The position numbers and the translations under genes are program-made. Below, in pieces: positions 21,628-32,599 of a stretch of 64,000 nucleotides of DNA; the stretch's first letter is position 1, and each line of letters opens with the position of its first letter. The stretch lies in the NCBI GenBank assembly GCA_029876055.1, contig CM056875.1, positions 372,001 to 436,000 of the forward strand. Reading direction: 5' to 3'. Below the pieces are notes generated by a model, which did no database searches, was not told where the DNA came from, and was given only the letters and a program-made list of their open reading frames with translations. Source of the DNA: Madurella fahalii (taxonomy: Eukaryota; Ascomycota; Sordariomycetes; Sordariales).

Positions 21628-23634
21628 ATGCGCGGCGTAACAGCCCAGCAAGGCGGCTTGAAGCCCGCAATGGCGGCTACGAAAGACCGGCCGCGGGCAC
21701 GCTTTGCGCCGATACCTATCGAGACTACTTTTGAGCGATACCGCACAGCGATACCGGCCGGAGAACCAACACCCAGTCCGTCGCCGCGCTCGCCGTCGCC
21801 GCCTCCCAGGGAAAAACGGCGATTTGCCCCGCAGCTTGTCGAGTCCTCGGTACGGCGGTCCCGGCGAGCTGGAGACGAGGGGCCTGCTACCAAGCCCACC
21901 GATAGGACGGACATCACCCCCTACACGAACCACATCTATGCTCCTAAGACGCGGAAGCGGCTGGGCCATGGAGGCATACCGGGAACGCCGTCGAGGCAGA
22001 AGGGCCATGCGCGCCGGGAGTCTTGCGACGACGAGATCGCCGGCGGCGTCTTTGATCTCGTCGCCCGCGATGCTCAGAGGAAGTTGCAGGAAGTGGCCAT
22101 GAGCGCCTTCCCCAACAGCGGGCAGCGCATAGGCGGCGCCGAGCACTTTTATGTGCGGGAAGGCTCTGACGACGATGGTCCCAGGGGAAGGCCGCTGACT
22201 CGTGGTCCTTGGAACCACTTGCAATCGCGGCGGAACTCGTCTGAGGAGGACATCAGCTGGGCGTTCAAGGAGATGCAGGAGCATGTCCAGATGCTGAGCA
22301 GGGACAGGTCGCGCGTGGACACGCTGGACCTGGACAACATGAGCATTGACGGCCCGCCCAGTGATGCCATGGGCTTGACGAGGACGCAGAGGACGTCGAT
22401 AGCCAGTTCGCCGATATGGACATCATCAAGACCGTCGTCGGGCTCGCTTGGGCCCATCGGCGAGACACAAATGCCTCTGCTCCGCGCTGAATCCCCACTC
22501 CCCACCATCGGCGAGTCTGTCATGCCATATATCCCTCCCGAATCCCCCCCTGTCCGCGCGATTGGCGAGAGCCACATGCCCTACATTCCCTCGGCCCCCC
22601 CTGGCAAGGCAGGGCAGATGCCCTACGCCCCAGCCTCCCAGATTCCTCCTGAAACCAGCTTCCGGCATCATGCGCCGTTCACCCCATACGGCCAGGAGAG
22701 AGACATGTCGCTAGAAAGGGCCCGACAGCAGCATCGGCTCCGGCTCAAGTCGTCGCCGCCCATGCTTGGTCAAGACCTGAAATTCCGCATGTGCCCGTCG
22801 CCCAAGCAAACCAAGCTCGAGCCGGACCACCTATGGGACCTTCGGACGGGGACAACAGTCGACGAACATAACCGCGACCCGACCGAGCAGCACGGCCTGT
22901 GGCGCGGCTACTGCTACACCAGCGACGGGGCTGAGAACCTAATCCCCGCGGAAAGGCCCGCCATGCTCACGACCCCATCGCCGCCCACCAGCCTCAAAGA
23001 CCCCTTCGCCCGGGATTTTGGCCTGTCGGCGCCCATCGCGCTGAGCGAGGAGCCGACGCCGGACGAGGACATGCAGCGGACCGGCACGCAGTCCGTCCCG
23101 CAGCAGGCGAACGGCCTGGTGCCGCACCCGGAACACCGCACGCGTAGCCAGGTGCCCAAGGGCTTGCACATGCTCCAGAACCTGCAGAATTTGGAGGAGA
23201 AGCTGAAGAAGGAGAAGGCGGCGGCCGATCTGGAGGAGAAGATCGCCGCCGAGTTCAACGACAAGTTTGTCACGCAGGTGTACAACTACCTGTCGCTCGG
23301 GTACCCGGCCATGGCGAGGCAGTACGACGAAGAGCTGAGCAAGATCAGCCGGATCAGCGTCGACGAGTTGGAGAAGGATGACTGTGTGATTATGGAGAGT
23401 CTGTGCGGCGATGATGAGCGCGGCCGCCTCGCCAACGGCCAAAAGATCCGGGCTACCGGGCATATCATGCTCGATAGCGAGGAGAAGGACGGCGTCCAGG
23501 AGGATGATCGGTGTCCGCGGTGGAAGGCGCTGAAGCGCTATATCTACGAGTGGGCGAGACAGCATCCGGATCTGAATGCTATCAGCCCGCTGGCGTGGGG
23601 TGTTCAGGAGAGGCGCGGAAGTTGGGGGCTTTGA
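21628..23634 (+). CDS. Conserved fungal protein with coiled coil, function unknown
   Basis: ATG at 21628 to TGA at 23632-23634, 668 aa. A second ATG at 21670 (MAATKDRP) is also a good start. The frame is open further upstream but begins with GTG only, so upstream coding would need a spliced exon. The N-terminus has paired segments RFAPIPIETTFERYR and RRFAPQLVESSVRRSRRAGD, followed by TDITPYTNHIYAPK. The middle is Pro/Ser-rich, with about four degenerate copies of an IGESxMPYIPxxxPP repeat (22448-22660). Near residues 515-550 is a charged coiled coil (LQNLEEKLKKEKAAADLEEK), then a compact C-terminal domain ending WKALKRYIYEWARQHPDLN and LAWGVQERRGSWG, which looks conserved. I recognise it as a widespread fungal hypothetical family without known role. 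Confidence 0.8.
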   Translation: MRGVTAQQGGLKPAMAATKDRPRARFAPIPIETTFERYRTAIPAGEPTPSPSPRSPSPPPREKRRFAPQLVESSVRRSRRAGDEGPATKPTDRTDITPYTNHIYAPKTRKRLGHGGIPGTPSRQKGHARRESCDDEIAGGVFDLVARDAQRKLQEVAMSAFPNSGQRIGGAEHFYVREGSDDDGPRGRPLTRGPWNHLQSRRNSSEEDISWAFKEMQEHVQMLSRDRSRVDTLDLDNMSIDGPPSDAMGLTRTQRTSIASSPIWTSSRPSSGSLGPIGETQMPLLRAESPLPTIGESVMPYIPPESPPVRAIGESHMPYIPSAPPGKAGQMPYAPASQIPPETSFRHHAPFTPYGQERDMSLERARQQHRLRLKSSPPMLGQDLKFRMCPSPKQTKLEPDHLWDLRTGTTVDEHNRDPTEQHGLWRGYCYTSDGAENLIPAERPAMLTTPSPPTSLKDPFARDFGLSAPIALSEEPTPDEDMQRTGTQSVPQQANGLVPHPEHRTRSQVPKGLHMLQNLQNLEEKLKKEKAAADLEEKIAAEFNDKFVTQVYNYLSLGYPAMARQYDEELSKISRISVDELEKDDCVIMESLCGDDERGRLANGQKIRATGHIMLDSEEKDGVQEDDRCPRWKALKRYIYEWARQHPDLNAISPLAWGVQERRGSWGL

Positions 23635-24771
23635 GGGGTGTTGTTTGTTTTGTTTTTTTTTCCCACGTTTTTCTCGTTTGCTCTTCCTGGTCTGCTTTTA
23701 CCTATGGGATGGGGCCTGGTGTTGGTTCGGCGTTGGTTTCTGGCATGCTTTGGCACCCTTGTTCGCGACCCCAGTGGTTTGCTTTTGGCCTTTGCTACCC
23801 GACGACCTTGGCCATCTTTCTCTTTTCTGCATGTTCTGGCGAGGCACGTATGGGCATTCCTGGACGACCTTATGACCTCTTTTCTCCCTTCAACACGCTT
23901 ATGGCCTTTGCCGACAAGCAGGTGCATGCGTAGCTAGCCAGAGCGTGTAAGATGGCTGCTTGTTTGGCTTTTCATTTTTCTTTTTTTTTTCTTTTATTTT
24001 AGTCTGCAGAGATTAGGTGAGAAGACAGGAGTGCTTTGGGGTAGAGAAAAGCCGGTCGAAAATAGGGGATTCTCCGAAGGATCGCCGAATGTTTGGGCAA
24101 CGAGGGGGGATGTACCAAAATCGGGATTTAGAGTATCCGCCTCTGGGAGGGTGGCTGGTTAATTCGGGTGCCACAGGGAGCAGAGCTGGAGAGATTGATA
24201 CGGGGAGAAAGTTAGGAATGGCATTGTTGGCCGAGTATGGGGGCCATTACTGTATTCAACAGAGAGCCGGTCGCTGGAGGCAAGAGTGAGAGAGACGCAC
24301 ACGCCGTCTTTGTGAATAGGGACTCTGATTTTCACCAGTCATGCAGTTTTTGGGGTCTGAACTGAGCAGGCCAACCAAGTCTGAGGAATCCTGCCTGCCG
24401 GGCCCTTTATTGTTAGTTGGCCTGTTGTTTCTGCCTGTCAGATTGGTTTCAGCCTCTTCCAGTTTGCAAACCTGCTTTGGTCAGCTCTGTACCTCTCCCG
24501 ACCGCCTAGCTTTGAACATCCGGAATTTGCTCCATCTTAACAGAACCCTTCGGTTTTCTTCAGCCCTACGGACGAGAGCGGATGGCGGATCCCGCCGAAC
24601 AACACCGTATGCGCTGCACTGTGTTCCGCACTAGAATTGCTCGAGCTACGGTACCTTTGTCTAGCGCCCCACGCACCGTGCATCCCGCCATCAATGGACC
24701 GACTTGGCCTGTTTCTTGCAAACCGCTTGCTGCCGACGCAAGACGTATTCCGACTCAAACGAGCCTCCCCC
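23635..24771. other. Intergenic, 3' UTR and promoter region
   Basis: Pyrimidine-rich tracts at about 23650-23670 and 23965-24000 probably belong to the 3' UTR of the upstream gene. The rest precedes the ARMH3-like gene. No other feature is supported. Confidence 0.45.
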
Positions 24772-27170
24772 ATGGAGCCGTCCCCTCTTACGCAGCAGCC
24801 CCGGCCCGAGGCTTTTCAGCCCAAGGTCGTCAGGCTTTATGAGACGTTATTCAAGGTTTGACTAGCTTCCCCTGCCTTTCACTTCATTCTGCGCTTGCCG
24901 GCAAAACATCGCAACCGAGCTAGAGATCTAGAGTTGCTGACACGACGGAACCTCCAGGTTCGCATCCCTACCCGAGATACAGTGCCACCCAATAATTTCC
25001 TTCGTCCAAGCATTTACTGTGATGCGCGACCGCAAACAACGAGGTGCGACCACCGCTAATTCCATGGCCTGCGGGAGGATAGGACGATGCAGACGAGGTG
25101 GAGAGGTCGGATGGCTTCTGGACCGAGTTCTTCCTCCTCCGACCAGACCGGCCGTCGCTGCGGCAGATACTCGACGAGATAGGGCCCAACGACTTGCTGC
25201 ATCTCCAGCTCCAGACACGGCAACTGTTTTCGCGGGCGGTAGCAGCGTTAAAGAACCCGCATGGCGTTGCCGACTTGCATGCCCTCGATGTGAGCATGCA
25301 CCAAGGGCACTACTGTCGGGAGGTGATTCTGACTGTGGCTTCTTGTCTTGTAGACACTGAGCACCTTCATGGTTGCAGTCCTTGCCAAAAAGTACACGAA
25401 CCCGAGTTCCGACATCATCGAGATCCTGGCAGGCCTAGATCACGTCGATACCATCTTCACTGAGTTTGTCGGCGCGTTAGAGTCGCTTATCCGGAATGGG
25501 AGGAGCAATGGGCACGAATGCTGCCCAAACAGTATCGGCCATGTTGGTCAGGAAGAGCCGCGATCGGTAGGGAGCAGAGTAGGCTGTACGTACACGACGG
25601 ATCTCCAGCAAAGAGCGGTCGAGGTGGCTCTTGCAGTTACATCTGGGGCATACCAGACCAGCTTGCTCACCTACTTTATCCAGAGGGACTTGTTCCCCGC
25701 GATAATAAACGTCAGTACGGCAACCTTCATATTGTGACTACAGGGGCTGACCAGATGGTAGTGCATTCAATCACAAATCATTTCCTCAGAACCCCGGATA
25801 ACATCCCCCTTTATGCTCCTAGGGCTTTTGGCCAACTACAACAAATTCGAGTTTCAGAACCCTTATCAGATGCGACTTAACGATTTTGTTAATGAACGGG
25901 TTATCAGGGGTATCGTCAAAGGCGTTGGGGAAACATGCCAGAGGCTAAGGGCTCGGTATATTGACGTCCAGGATGACATCCCTGAGGGCTGGACTCTCGC
26001 TGGTACTTTAAACAAGATCGGGCTGGGAGCTATTGCGCCAGGGGGCAAGCCCCCGCCGAAACCGGTTTATGATGCTGAGACGGCGAAAATGATGTTTGCC
26101 GAGCTGTAAGTGCCACAACTACCCTTTGGAAAGACCAAAGTTGACTCCTCTGTAGGCCCGGACAGGAGGCGGCAGTCCTACTCGCCGCCTATGACTTCAC
26201 GCACGCCAACAAGCTCTTCAGCCTCGAACTTGTTACTTGGACCCCCGAAAAGGGCCAAGAGCAGCCCTTTGCCAGCTTCATCTCGCTCACCTCGTACCTG
26301 CTCCAGCACGCCCACCTCTCGCAACGCACTACCCTATACTGCCATCTCAACCTCATGGTCTTTCGCCTCCTCATTGAGGACCCGATCCTCTGCAAACGGA
26401 TGTGCAGCGAAGAGAGCAAAGTCGCCGTCCGGCTCTGCCGGCAGCGCTCCCCCTACCTTCCCCTCGTCCGCGGCGAGCGCATCCTTGCCACGGCCGTCAT
26501 GGACGCCATGATCGACGCCATCAACCACAACCTGCGAAGGCGGCTAGATGTCGGGCTGTACACGCTCTGCGTGGGCATCCTCCTGCGCGTCATCAGCTAC
26601 ATGTCGCGCTCGCGCACCCGCCTGCAGTACCACTGGGCCGAACTGTTCCGCTCGCTGCTCTCGCTGGTGCGGTTCCTCACGACGTACGCGGCCGACCTGA
26701 AGGGCCTGCCGCACATTGACACGCTGCTGGATCACGTAGTGAACCTGGTTGCGCTGGGCCTGTCGGCGGGGGAGACGTTCCTGCCGACGCCGGCGGCGTA
26801 CGACGACTTGTTTTACAAGGTCGTCGAGACGGGAGAGGTGCTGGTCAAGTTCCGCGCGACGTACGGCCTGGCGAACAGGGCGAGCAACTCGATTGACACG
26901 CTGGTCAACGTGAGCACGCACTACAAGGAGATGCTGGCTGACGGGGGCAGCGGGGGGAATGTCAAGGCGGGCGGCGCGAGGAGGGCGGGCTCGCAGCTGA
27001 CGAGTCTGCAGGTGGCCGAGGTGATCAAGCAGGGGTACGAGACGCTCAGTATCCAGGCCAAGGAAGGGTTAGATAGCTGGGAGAAGTATCGCGAGGCGGA
27101 CGAGAGGATGTTGTTGAAGAAGATGGCGAGGGCGGCGGTGGCGGACGTGCGGTACATGGTGGCCGAGTGA
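24772..27170 (+). CDS. ARMH3 (C10orf76)-like DUF1741 armadillo-type protein
   Basis: Exons 24772-24855, 25083-25289, 25354-25710, 25762-26105 and 26156-27170; 668 aa; total length divides by three. N-terminal QPKVVRLYETLFK joins, across a 227-bp intron with a weak GTTTGA donor, to a segment containing GFWTEFFLLRPDR. Downstream landmarks of the family are VEVALAVTSGAYQTSLLTYF, then LLGLLANYNKFEFQNPYQMR, and the C-terminal DUF1741 domain with LMVFRLLIEDPILCKRM and YHWAELFRSLLSLVRFL. Animal ARMH3 is a Golgi protein that works with PI4KB and GBF1; a Golgi or secretory role here is by homology. One oddity: between LIRNGRS and LQQRAVEV there are about 27 in-frame extra residues with no satisfactory intron, so either an insertion or an unrecognised intron is present. 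Exons 2-5 are well supported; exon 1 less so. Confidence 0.88.
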
Positions 27171-27705
27171 CTATCTGCTTCTTGCCATTGTGTTTTGTTG
27201 GGGTCGGTTTATGGTTAGAATAATGGGATGGGCAGGCAACAACCGGTCATCACTCTTGTCAAGCGGTTTGTTTTACGGTACCTACAGGTAGTTTTGCAAT
27301 GGGATTGGGAGTTAGTGATACCAATCTGCGTAGTGGGCAAAGAGCACTAGTTCATCACAGCTGCTTATTCCGTGCTACTATGGTGCAAACTGTGGCCCGT
27401 TCGTTGTTGGTTTCAGCGGGTTTGGGAGCAAAGGGACAAACGGAACGGGCGGCTCGGGTCGAGTGTGGTTGGGGCAGGCAAAAACTCAGTGCGATTCATA
27501 ATGCACGCATCATGATTGGTCGACGGAGACCCGGACCCACCGAGGCTTGGCGTCATGTCATCGCTCGGCCCATGTTTGTCTTTTGAAATCAACCGGGAAT
27601 TCCTGATCATCTTCAAGTCCTAAGCCGAGTTGTGGCGTGATACCGAAACCCCAACAAAAACCTTCTCTTCGGAACCGCACCTTACGCTTCCTCGCCGGCT
27701 CCAAG
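27171..27705. other. Intergenic between the ARMH3-like gene and ISA1
   Basis: 535 bp of 3' UTR and ISA1 promoter. No other feature seen. Confidence 0.5.
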
Positions 27706-28571
27706 ATGAACGCACCCAGCTTACTTACGAGGAGATCTGTCTCCGTCTGCCTCGCATGCCGGCGAAGCCTCCTGCGCCAGCGCCAATTCTCGACGACGCC
27801 AGCCTCGCTCGTCGCCGCCTTCCAGGCCTACACGTTCCCCTCACAACCCCCCACGACGCCGCGCAATGCCTCTGTACCAGACACTTCGATCGCGCACCCA
27901 GTTCAATCACCGCCTCCACCTCGAGTACACGAATCGCGAGCGCCGAAGCAGCCCAGCCCGCTCCGAGACACGGCCGATGCATTGAAAGTCTCAATCCCCG
28001 AAAAGAAAGCGCAGCAATCTAAACCGAGCTTTGCCGCGTCCGGCGCAACATCCAGCGCCAACACCAGCGCCTCCTCTGCGTCCAGCGCGCAAGCAAATCC
28101 ATCGGCATCGGCATCTACAACACCGTCAACAGCTCAAACCCCTCAACAACCAGCGCCACGGCCCCGCTCCCGGCTACGGACGCCGCGCAAAGCAGCCATA
28201 AAGCTCACTCCAGCCGCTGTCGAGCACGTACGCCGTCTGCTAGACCAGCCGGAGCCAAAGCTGATCAAGGTGGGCGTGCGCAACCGGGGCTGCTCCGGGC
28301 TCGCGTACAACCTCGAGTACGTCGACAAGGCCGGGGCGTTCGACGAGACAATAGAGCAGGACGGAGTCAAAGTGCTGATCGACAGCAAGGCGCTGTTCAG
28401 CATCATTGGGAGCGAGATGGACTGGGTCGAGGACAAGCTGAGCCAGAGATTCGTGTTTCGGAATCCGAATATTAGTAAGTGCATCTTTGCAATTTTGATG
28501 CCGGGGACAGCGTGCTGACTAACGGTTGTGCAGAGGAACAATGCGGGTGCGGCGAGTCTTTTATGGTATGA
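27706..28571 (+). CDS. ISA1: Mitochondrial A-type Fe-S cluster assembly protein Isa1
   Basis: Exons 27706-28474 and 28534-28571, 268 aa. ATG at 27706 begins a basic, Arg-rich presequence (LLTRRSVSVCLACRRSLLRQ) with an RQFSTT cleavage-type motif. A Pro/Ser/Ala-rich linker follows. The HesB/IscA domain occupies about residues 165-268: IKLTPAAVEHVRRLL, VGVRNRGCSGLAYNLEY (first Cys ligand) and, after the intron, EEQCGCGESFMV with the CxC pair. The 59-bp intron (GTAAGT donor, branch CTGACTAAC, acceptor GTGCAG) is required, since without it the CGCGESF motif is lost. Isa1 with Isa2 matures mitochondrial [4Fe-4S] proteins such as aconitase and lipoyl synthase. All three Cys ligands are present. The linker is long for the family. 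Confidence 0.96.
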
Positions 28572-29258
28572 GGATGATGATGGTGGGAAGGCTACGAGAC
28601 TGGTTGTCTTGCTGCCCGCAATAGAGCTTAGGATCTCGGCGCAATCTTGCTGCATTGGCACTATCAAGCGGGAGCAGTGCGTAGCATGAGTTGATCAAAT
28701 GCATCCGACGGGGCGTTTTTGAGGGCTTCTTTGGCCCGTTTACATACAAGTGTTGTACAGTACAAGTAGAATTACCAGAACCACTTTTTTCAACTTCAAC
28801 AACGAAGAGGATATTGAGGGGTTTTTTGAGAGTGCGTATTCCCTATCTTCGGAGTCTTGATCGGAATGCCAATGACCACTCGGGTGCTTACTCATGTTCG
28901 GCACGCCTGCGGGATTCTACTCATAAAAAGATGTGAACAGCGTAGAGTCAGCCTCGATGGTTGTGTTAGTGTTTCACAGTGATACCCGGTGCGTGGAACG
29001 GAGGGACGGGAGCTTACCCCACGTTTTTGCCGCTGTGTTTCTGCCGAACCACAGTGGCGGATCCGCTCCCGGCAGCCGCCTGACAGGGGTTGGGCCAGCA
29101 AATCGCGTCCGTTAGCACTTAAACGCCTCCACCTGGAAAACACGCGTCTTGCCATGCCATCATCAGTTTTTGCCCGAAACAGCATCCCAGTATCCGACCG
29201 TGACTTTTGGATACACCTAATCTTACCCTAAGTCTTGCAGTCGTATTTCTCCCATGCC
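28572..29258. other. Intergenic between ISA1 and MGS1
   Basis: 687 bp of 3' UTR and promoter. Nothing else recognised. Confidence 0.5.
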
Positions 29259-30995
29259 ATGGTCGTTTGCCCTATCTGTGATCGGGGCGTAAAGGCCTCC
29301 GAAATCAACAACCACATCGACTCGGGCTGCAAGACGTTTCTCGTCGACGAGACGGCCAGAGACGCAGCATCACCTTCTCCGCCGAACGGGACGCCGAATA
29401 ACCCCCAAAGCCAACCACCAAGCTCGACGCAGAAGAAAAGATCAGCATCGGCCTTCTTTCAGACCCCTGCCGCGAAGCGACAGCTCATCGCAAACGAGAG
29501 AGCCTCCACTCCGCAGACCAACGAAAATGCGGGGACTAAGGCTGGGGTTAAGCGGAGCTACGACGAAGGGCCAGGCTACAATAGCTTTCCGACAGAAACC
29601 AAGGCTGATATAAATGGAACAGGAGGAGCACAGAAGGACGGGACGGCGGCATCAGCGGCCGAGGCGAACAACGATGTCATGGGACCACTCGCAAAACGCA
29701 CCAAGACTAACCGGTCTGCCCCGCTGGCGGAGCGCATGCGGCCACACTCGCTAGACGATGTGTTTGGCCAGGACCTGGTCGGTCCAAATGGGGTGCTGCG
29801 GTCGTTGATCGAGACGGACCGCGTGCCGAGTATGATCCTGTGGGGCGGTTCGGGCACCGGCAAGACGACTATCGCGAGGTGCATCGCGCGGCGCGTAGGG
29901 AGTCGCTTCATCGAGCTTAATGCGACGAGCAGCGGGGTGGCAGAATGCAAAAAGATATTTGCCGAAGCGGCCAACGAGCTGGCGCTCACCGGCCGCAAGA
30001 CGATCATGTTCTGCGACGAGATCCACCGCTTCAGCAAGGCACAGCAGGACGTGTTTCTGAAGCCGGTCGAGGCAGGGACGATAACCCTAATCGGCGCCAC
30101 AACAGAAAACCCAAGCTTCAGGGTGCAGGCGGCGCTGCTCAGTCGGTGTAGGACGTTCACGCTCCAGTCCCTGACGCAAGAGGACATCCAACGGATCCTC
30201 ATGCGGGCGATCCAGCAAGAGATCGAACAAGAAGGCCTCGAACTATCCCCCCTGATCGACGAGGAGCTGCTCACCTACCTCTCCGCCTTTGCCGACGGCG
30301 ACGCCCGCACCGCGCTCAACCTCCTCGAGCTCGCCCTGTCCCTCACCAACCGGCCGGCCGCAGAGGACGGGCCGTCAGAACCGCTCACCAAGGAAGCCAT
30401 CAAGGCGGCCTTGACCAAAACCCTCGTCTACGACAGGGCGGGCGACCAGCACTACGACACCATCTCGGCGTTCCACAAGTCGGTGCGCGGCTCCGACGCG
30501 GACGCGGCGCTGTACTACCTGGCGCGCATGCTCCAGTCGGGCGAGGACCCGCTCTTCATCGCGCGGCGCATGGTGGTCATCGCGTCGGAGGACGTGGGGC
30601 TCGCCGACAACACGCTCCTGCCGCTCGCCACGGCCACGTACACGGCCACGCAGCAGATCGGCATGCCCGAGGCGCGGATCCCGCTCGCGCACTGCGCCGT
30701 GGCGCTCTGCCTGGCGCCCAAGAGCACCCGCGCGTACCGCGGGCTGAACAACGCCTTCTCGGCGCTGCAGGAGCCCGGCGTGGCCGGCCTGCCGGTCCCC
30801 GTGCACCTGCGGAACGCGCCGACCCGGATGATGCGCGAGATGGGCTACGGCAAGGAGTACAAGTACCCGCCCAACTACCGCGACGGGAAGGTGAGGCAGG
30901 ATTACCTGCCCGAGGCCTTGGTCGGGAGGAGGTTCTTGGAGGAGCGGGATCTGGGGACCGAGGTGGATCCGGATGTCGACATGGTCGAGGGTTGA
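29259..30995 (+). CDS. MGS1: DNA-dependent AAA+ ATPase MGS1 (WRNIP1/RarA family)
   Basis: Intronless, 578 aa, ATG at 29259; an out-of-frame ATG lies 5 bases upstream. Residues 1-25 form a UBZ4-type zinc finger (CPICDRGVKASEINNHIDSGC), which binds ubiquitin in WRNIP1. After a disordered linker comes the AAA+ core: PLAERMRPHSLDDVFGQ, Walker A GGSGTGKTT, Walker B IMFCDEIHRF, sensor-1 region GATTENPSF and arginine-finger area LLSRCRTF. The C-terminal MgsA/RarA oligomerisation domain contains SEDVGLADNTLLPLA and ends with YKYPPNYRDG. It acts in the nucleus at stalled replication forks, with ubiquitinated PCNA, in damage tolerance. All key motifs are intact and the length is normal for the family. 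Confidence 0.97.
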   Translation: MVVCPICDRGVKASEINNHIDSGCKTFLVDETARDAASPSPPNGTPNNPQSQPPSSTQKKRSASAFFQTPAAKRQLIANERASTPQTNENAGTKAGVKRSYDEGPGYNSFPTETKADINGTGGAQKDGTAASAAEANNDVMGPLAKRTKTNRSAPLAERMRPHSLDDVFGQDLVGPNGVLRSLIETDRVPSMILWGGSGTGKTTIARCIARRVGSRFIELNATSSGVAECKKIFAEAANELALTGRKTIMFCDEIHRFSKAQQDVFLKPVEAGTITLIGATTENPSFRVQAALLSRCRTFTLQSLTQEDIQRILMRAIQQEIEQEGLELSPLIDEELLTYLSAFADGDARTALNLLELALSLTNRPAAEDGPSEPLTKEAIKAALTKTLVYDRAGDQHYDTISAFHKSVRGSDADAALYYLARMLQSGEDPLFIARRMVVIASEDVGLADNTLLPLATATYTATQQIGMPEARIPLAHCAVALCLAPKSTRAYRGLNNAFSALQEPGVAGLPVPVHLRNAPTRMMREMGYGKEYKYPPNYRDGKVRQDYLPEALVGRRFLEERDLGTEVDPDVDMVEG

Positions 30996-32599
30996 GGGGA
31001 GGTGGGAAGTGGGAATGCGATGTATATACTGTAACTTGGTCCGGGGGCAGACATTGTCAGGTGGGGCGTTTGGCTGGAGCGGCATATCAGGCTGTTAAAC
31101 CATAACGTAGGCGTTCCAAGGGGGCCTTACGGAGGACGGAAACCTCCAGTGGAATAAAGGGCAAAAAATCCCCTTGGTTTTGATTTTCACCGTGGATACA
31201 GGTATTAGCCCGGTGGGATCCCATAGACGCATTGATCGGCGGAAAAGATGATGGGAGAGGGTGCCCTGGATTGGCTAGCCTTTTGCTCTTCATCGCCCCG
31301 AACATCATTATGGTGTAACTAAAAACTCCTAGCCTGCATAGAGCTGTGTGTGAGAATGCCGGGTACGTGATCCGAACCAGGCACGGCCTATGCAGTCCAT
31401 TTCGCTTCGGATTCGGTTGCTTGTCGCTTCCATGGCCTTGTGCTGGAATGGCAGTGCAGCCGCCATGCCAGTGCAACTGAGCGGCTCTGTTCGCCGCTTG
31501 CCTCGTCCAACCCAACCTTTGCACCCGCAACGTCATCCTCGAAGTTTGGATCCGAATCCGGGTCCTTTCTCGATGAGGGCATGCGGTGCTAGGGAGGGCG
31601 ATTGGGGACGGAGGTCGGTAGGTACCAGTGGAATTAGTGGTATCGCGGTTTTGATGGTCCTACTATCGAGCAAACCTCTCTCATAAACCCCACGATAATG
31701 GCCGGGACAACCTCACCGACCAACGAAGCCCAGAACTTCCTCCTGCCCACCCCTAGATCTTTTTACGCACGCATGGAAATAATGCATACCTATCAAGAGA
31801 GCTACCCTAAAGAAAACCGAGCTGATGATGGTTTTGTTCTCGGGACAAGGGACACGTAGGTCTAGACCACATCCTTTTTAACCAAATGCGAGAGTTAATT
31901 AGCCTTCTTCTGCAAATCCTAACGTTTAGATGACCAAATTGCTGCTAGATGACCCAGTGGAATTCGGGCAGTCGTTACAGATTTCAGTTTCGGCGTTTAG
32001 CGTCACGAGCCTTGCGGCAAAGCCGAACAGATTCAAATATTAATGCGGGTTTTATTTTCATTTTCTTATTTTTTTTCTTATTTTTTTTTTATTTTTTTCT
32101 TATTTTTTTTATTTTTTCCTATTTTTTATTTTTTTCTTATTTTTTTTATTTTTTTTCTTATTTTTTATTTTTTCTTATTTTTTATTTTTTCCTTATTTTT
32201 TTATTTTTTTATTTTTATTTTTATTTCAATTTTTTTTTTCTTACGCACAACTTTTCACCACAGATGTCGTTATTGAGGCGGACAAGAACACACCAGTAAT
32301 CTCGTTTGAAAGCGACATGGTTGTGTAAACTCGCGGCTTTTGTCATCCGAGCTTGAGGAACAGCTGAGCTGGATCGAAGTGAGACATTGTCTTATTCGCG
32401 AGTGGGTCGTCTGGCATTGGGGTCCGCGTCCACACTCGTTAGCTTGGCTGAGTTGGCTGCCTCTCTTTCTACCTCATTAGGCCGCCGCGTCGATTCTGGC
32501 ATCTCGCATGATCGATACCTTACCCTCATCTCCTCTACGTTTCGTGTTTGGCGGCTACATAAGTGCTTAGATTCCCTCTCGATCCTGCTTTGTTCCAAA
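30996..32599. other. Intergenic between MGS1 and the SRR1-like gene
   Basis: 1.6 kb without a conserved frame. It includes the T-rich simple-sequence tract annotated at 32048-32239. Confidence 0.5.
32048..32239 (+). repeat. T-rich simple-sequence tract, about 190 bp
   Basis: Almost only T with interspersed A and occasional C, in an irregular TTTTTTATTTTTTC-like periodicity. It ends about 360 bp upstream of the SRR1-like gene's ATG. Confidence 0.9.
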
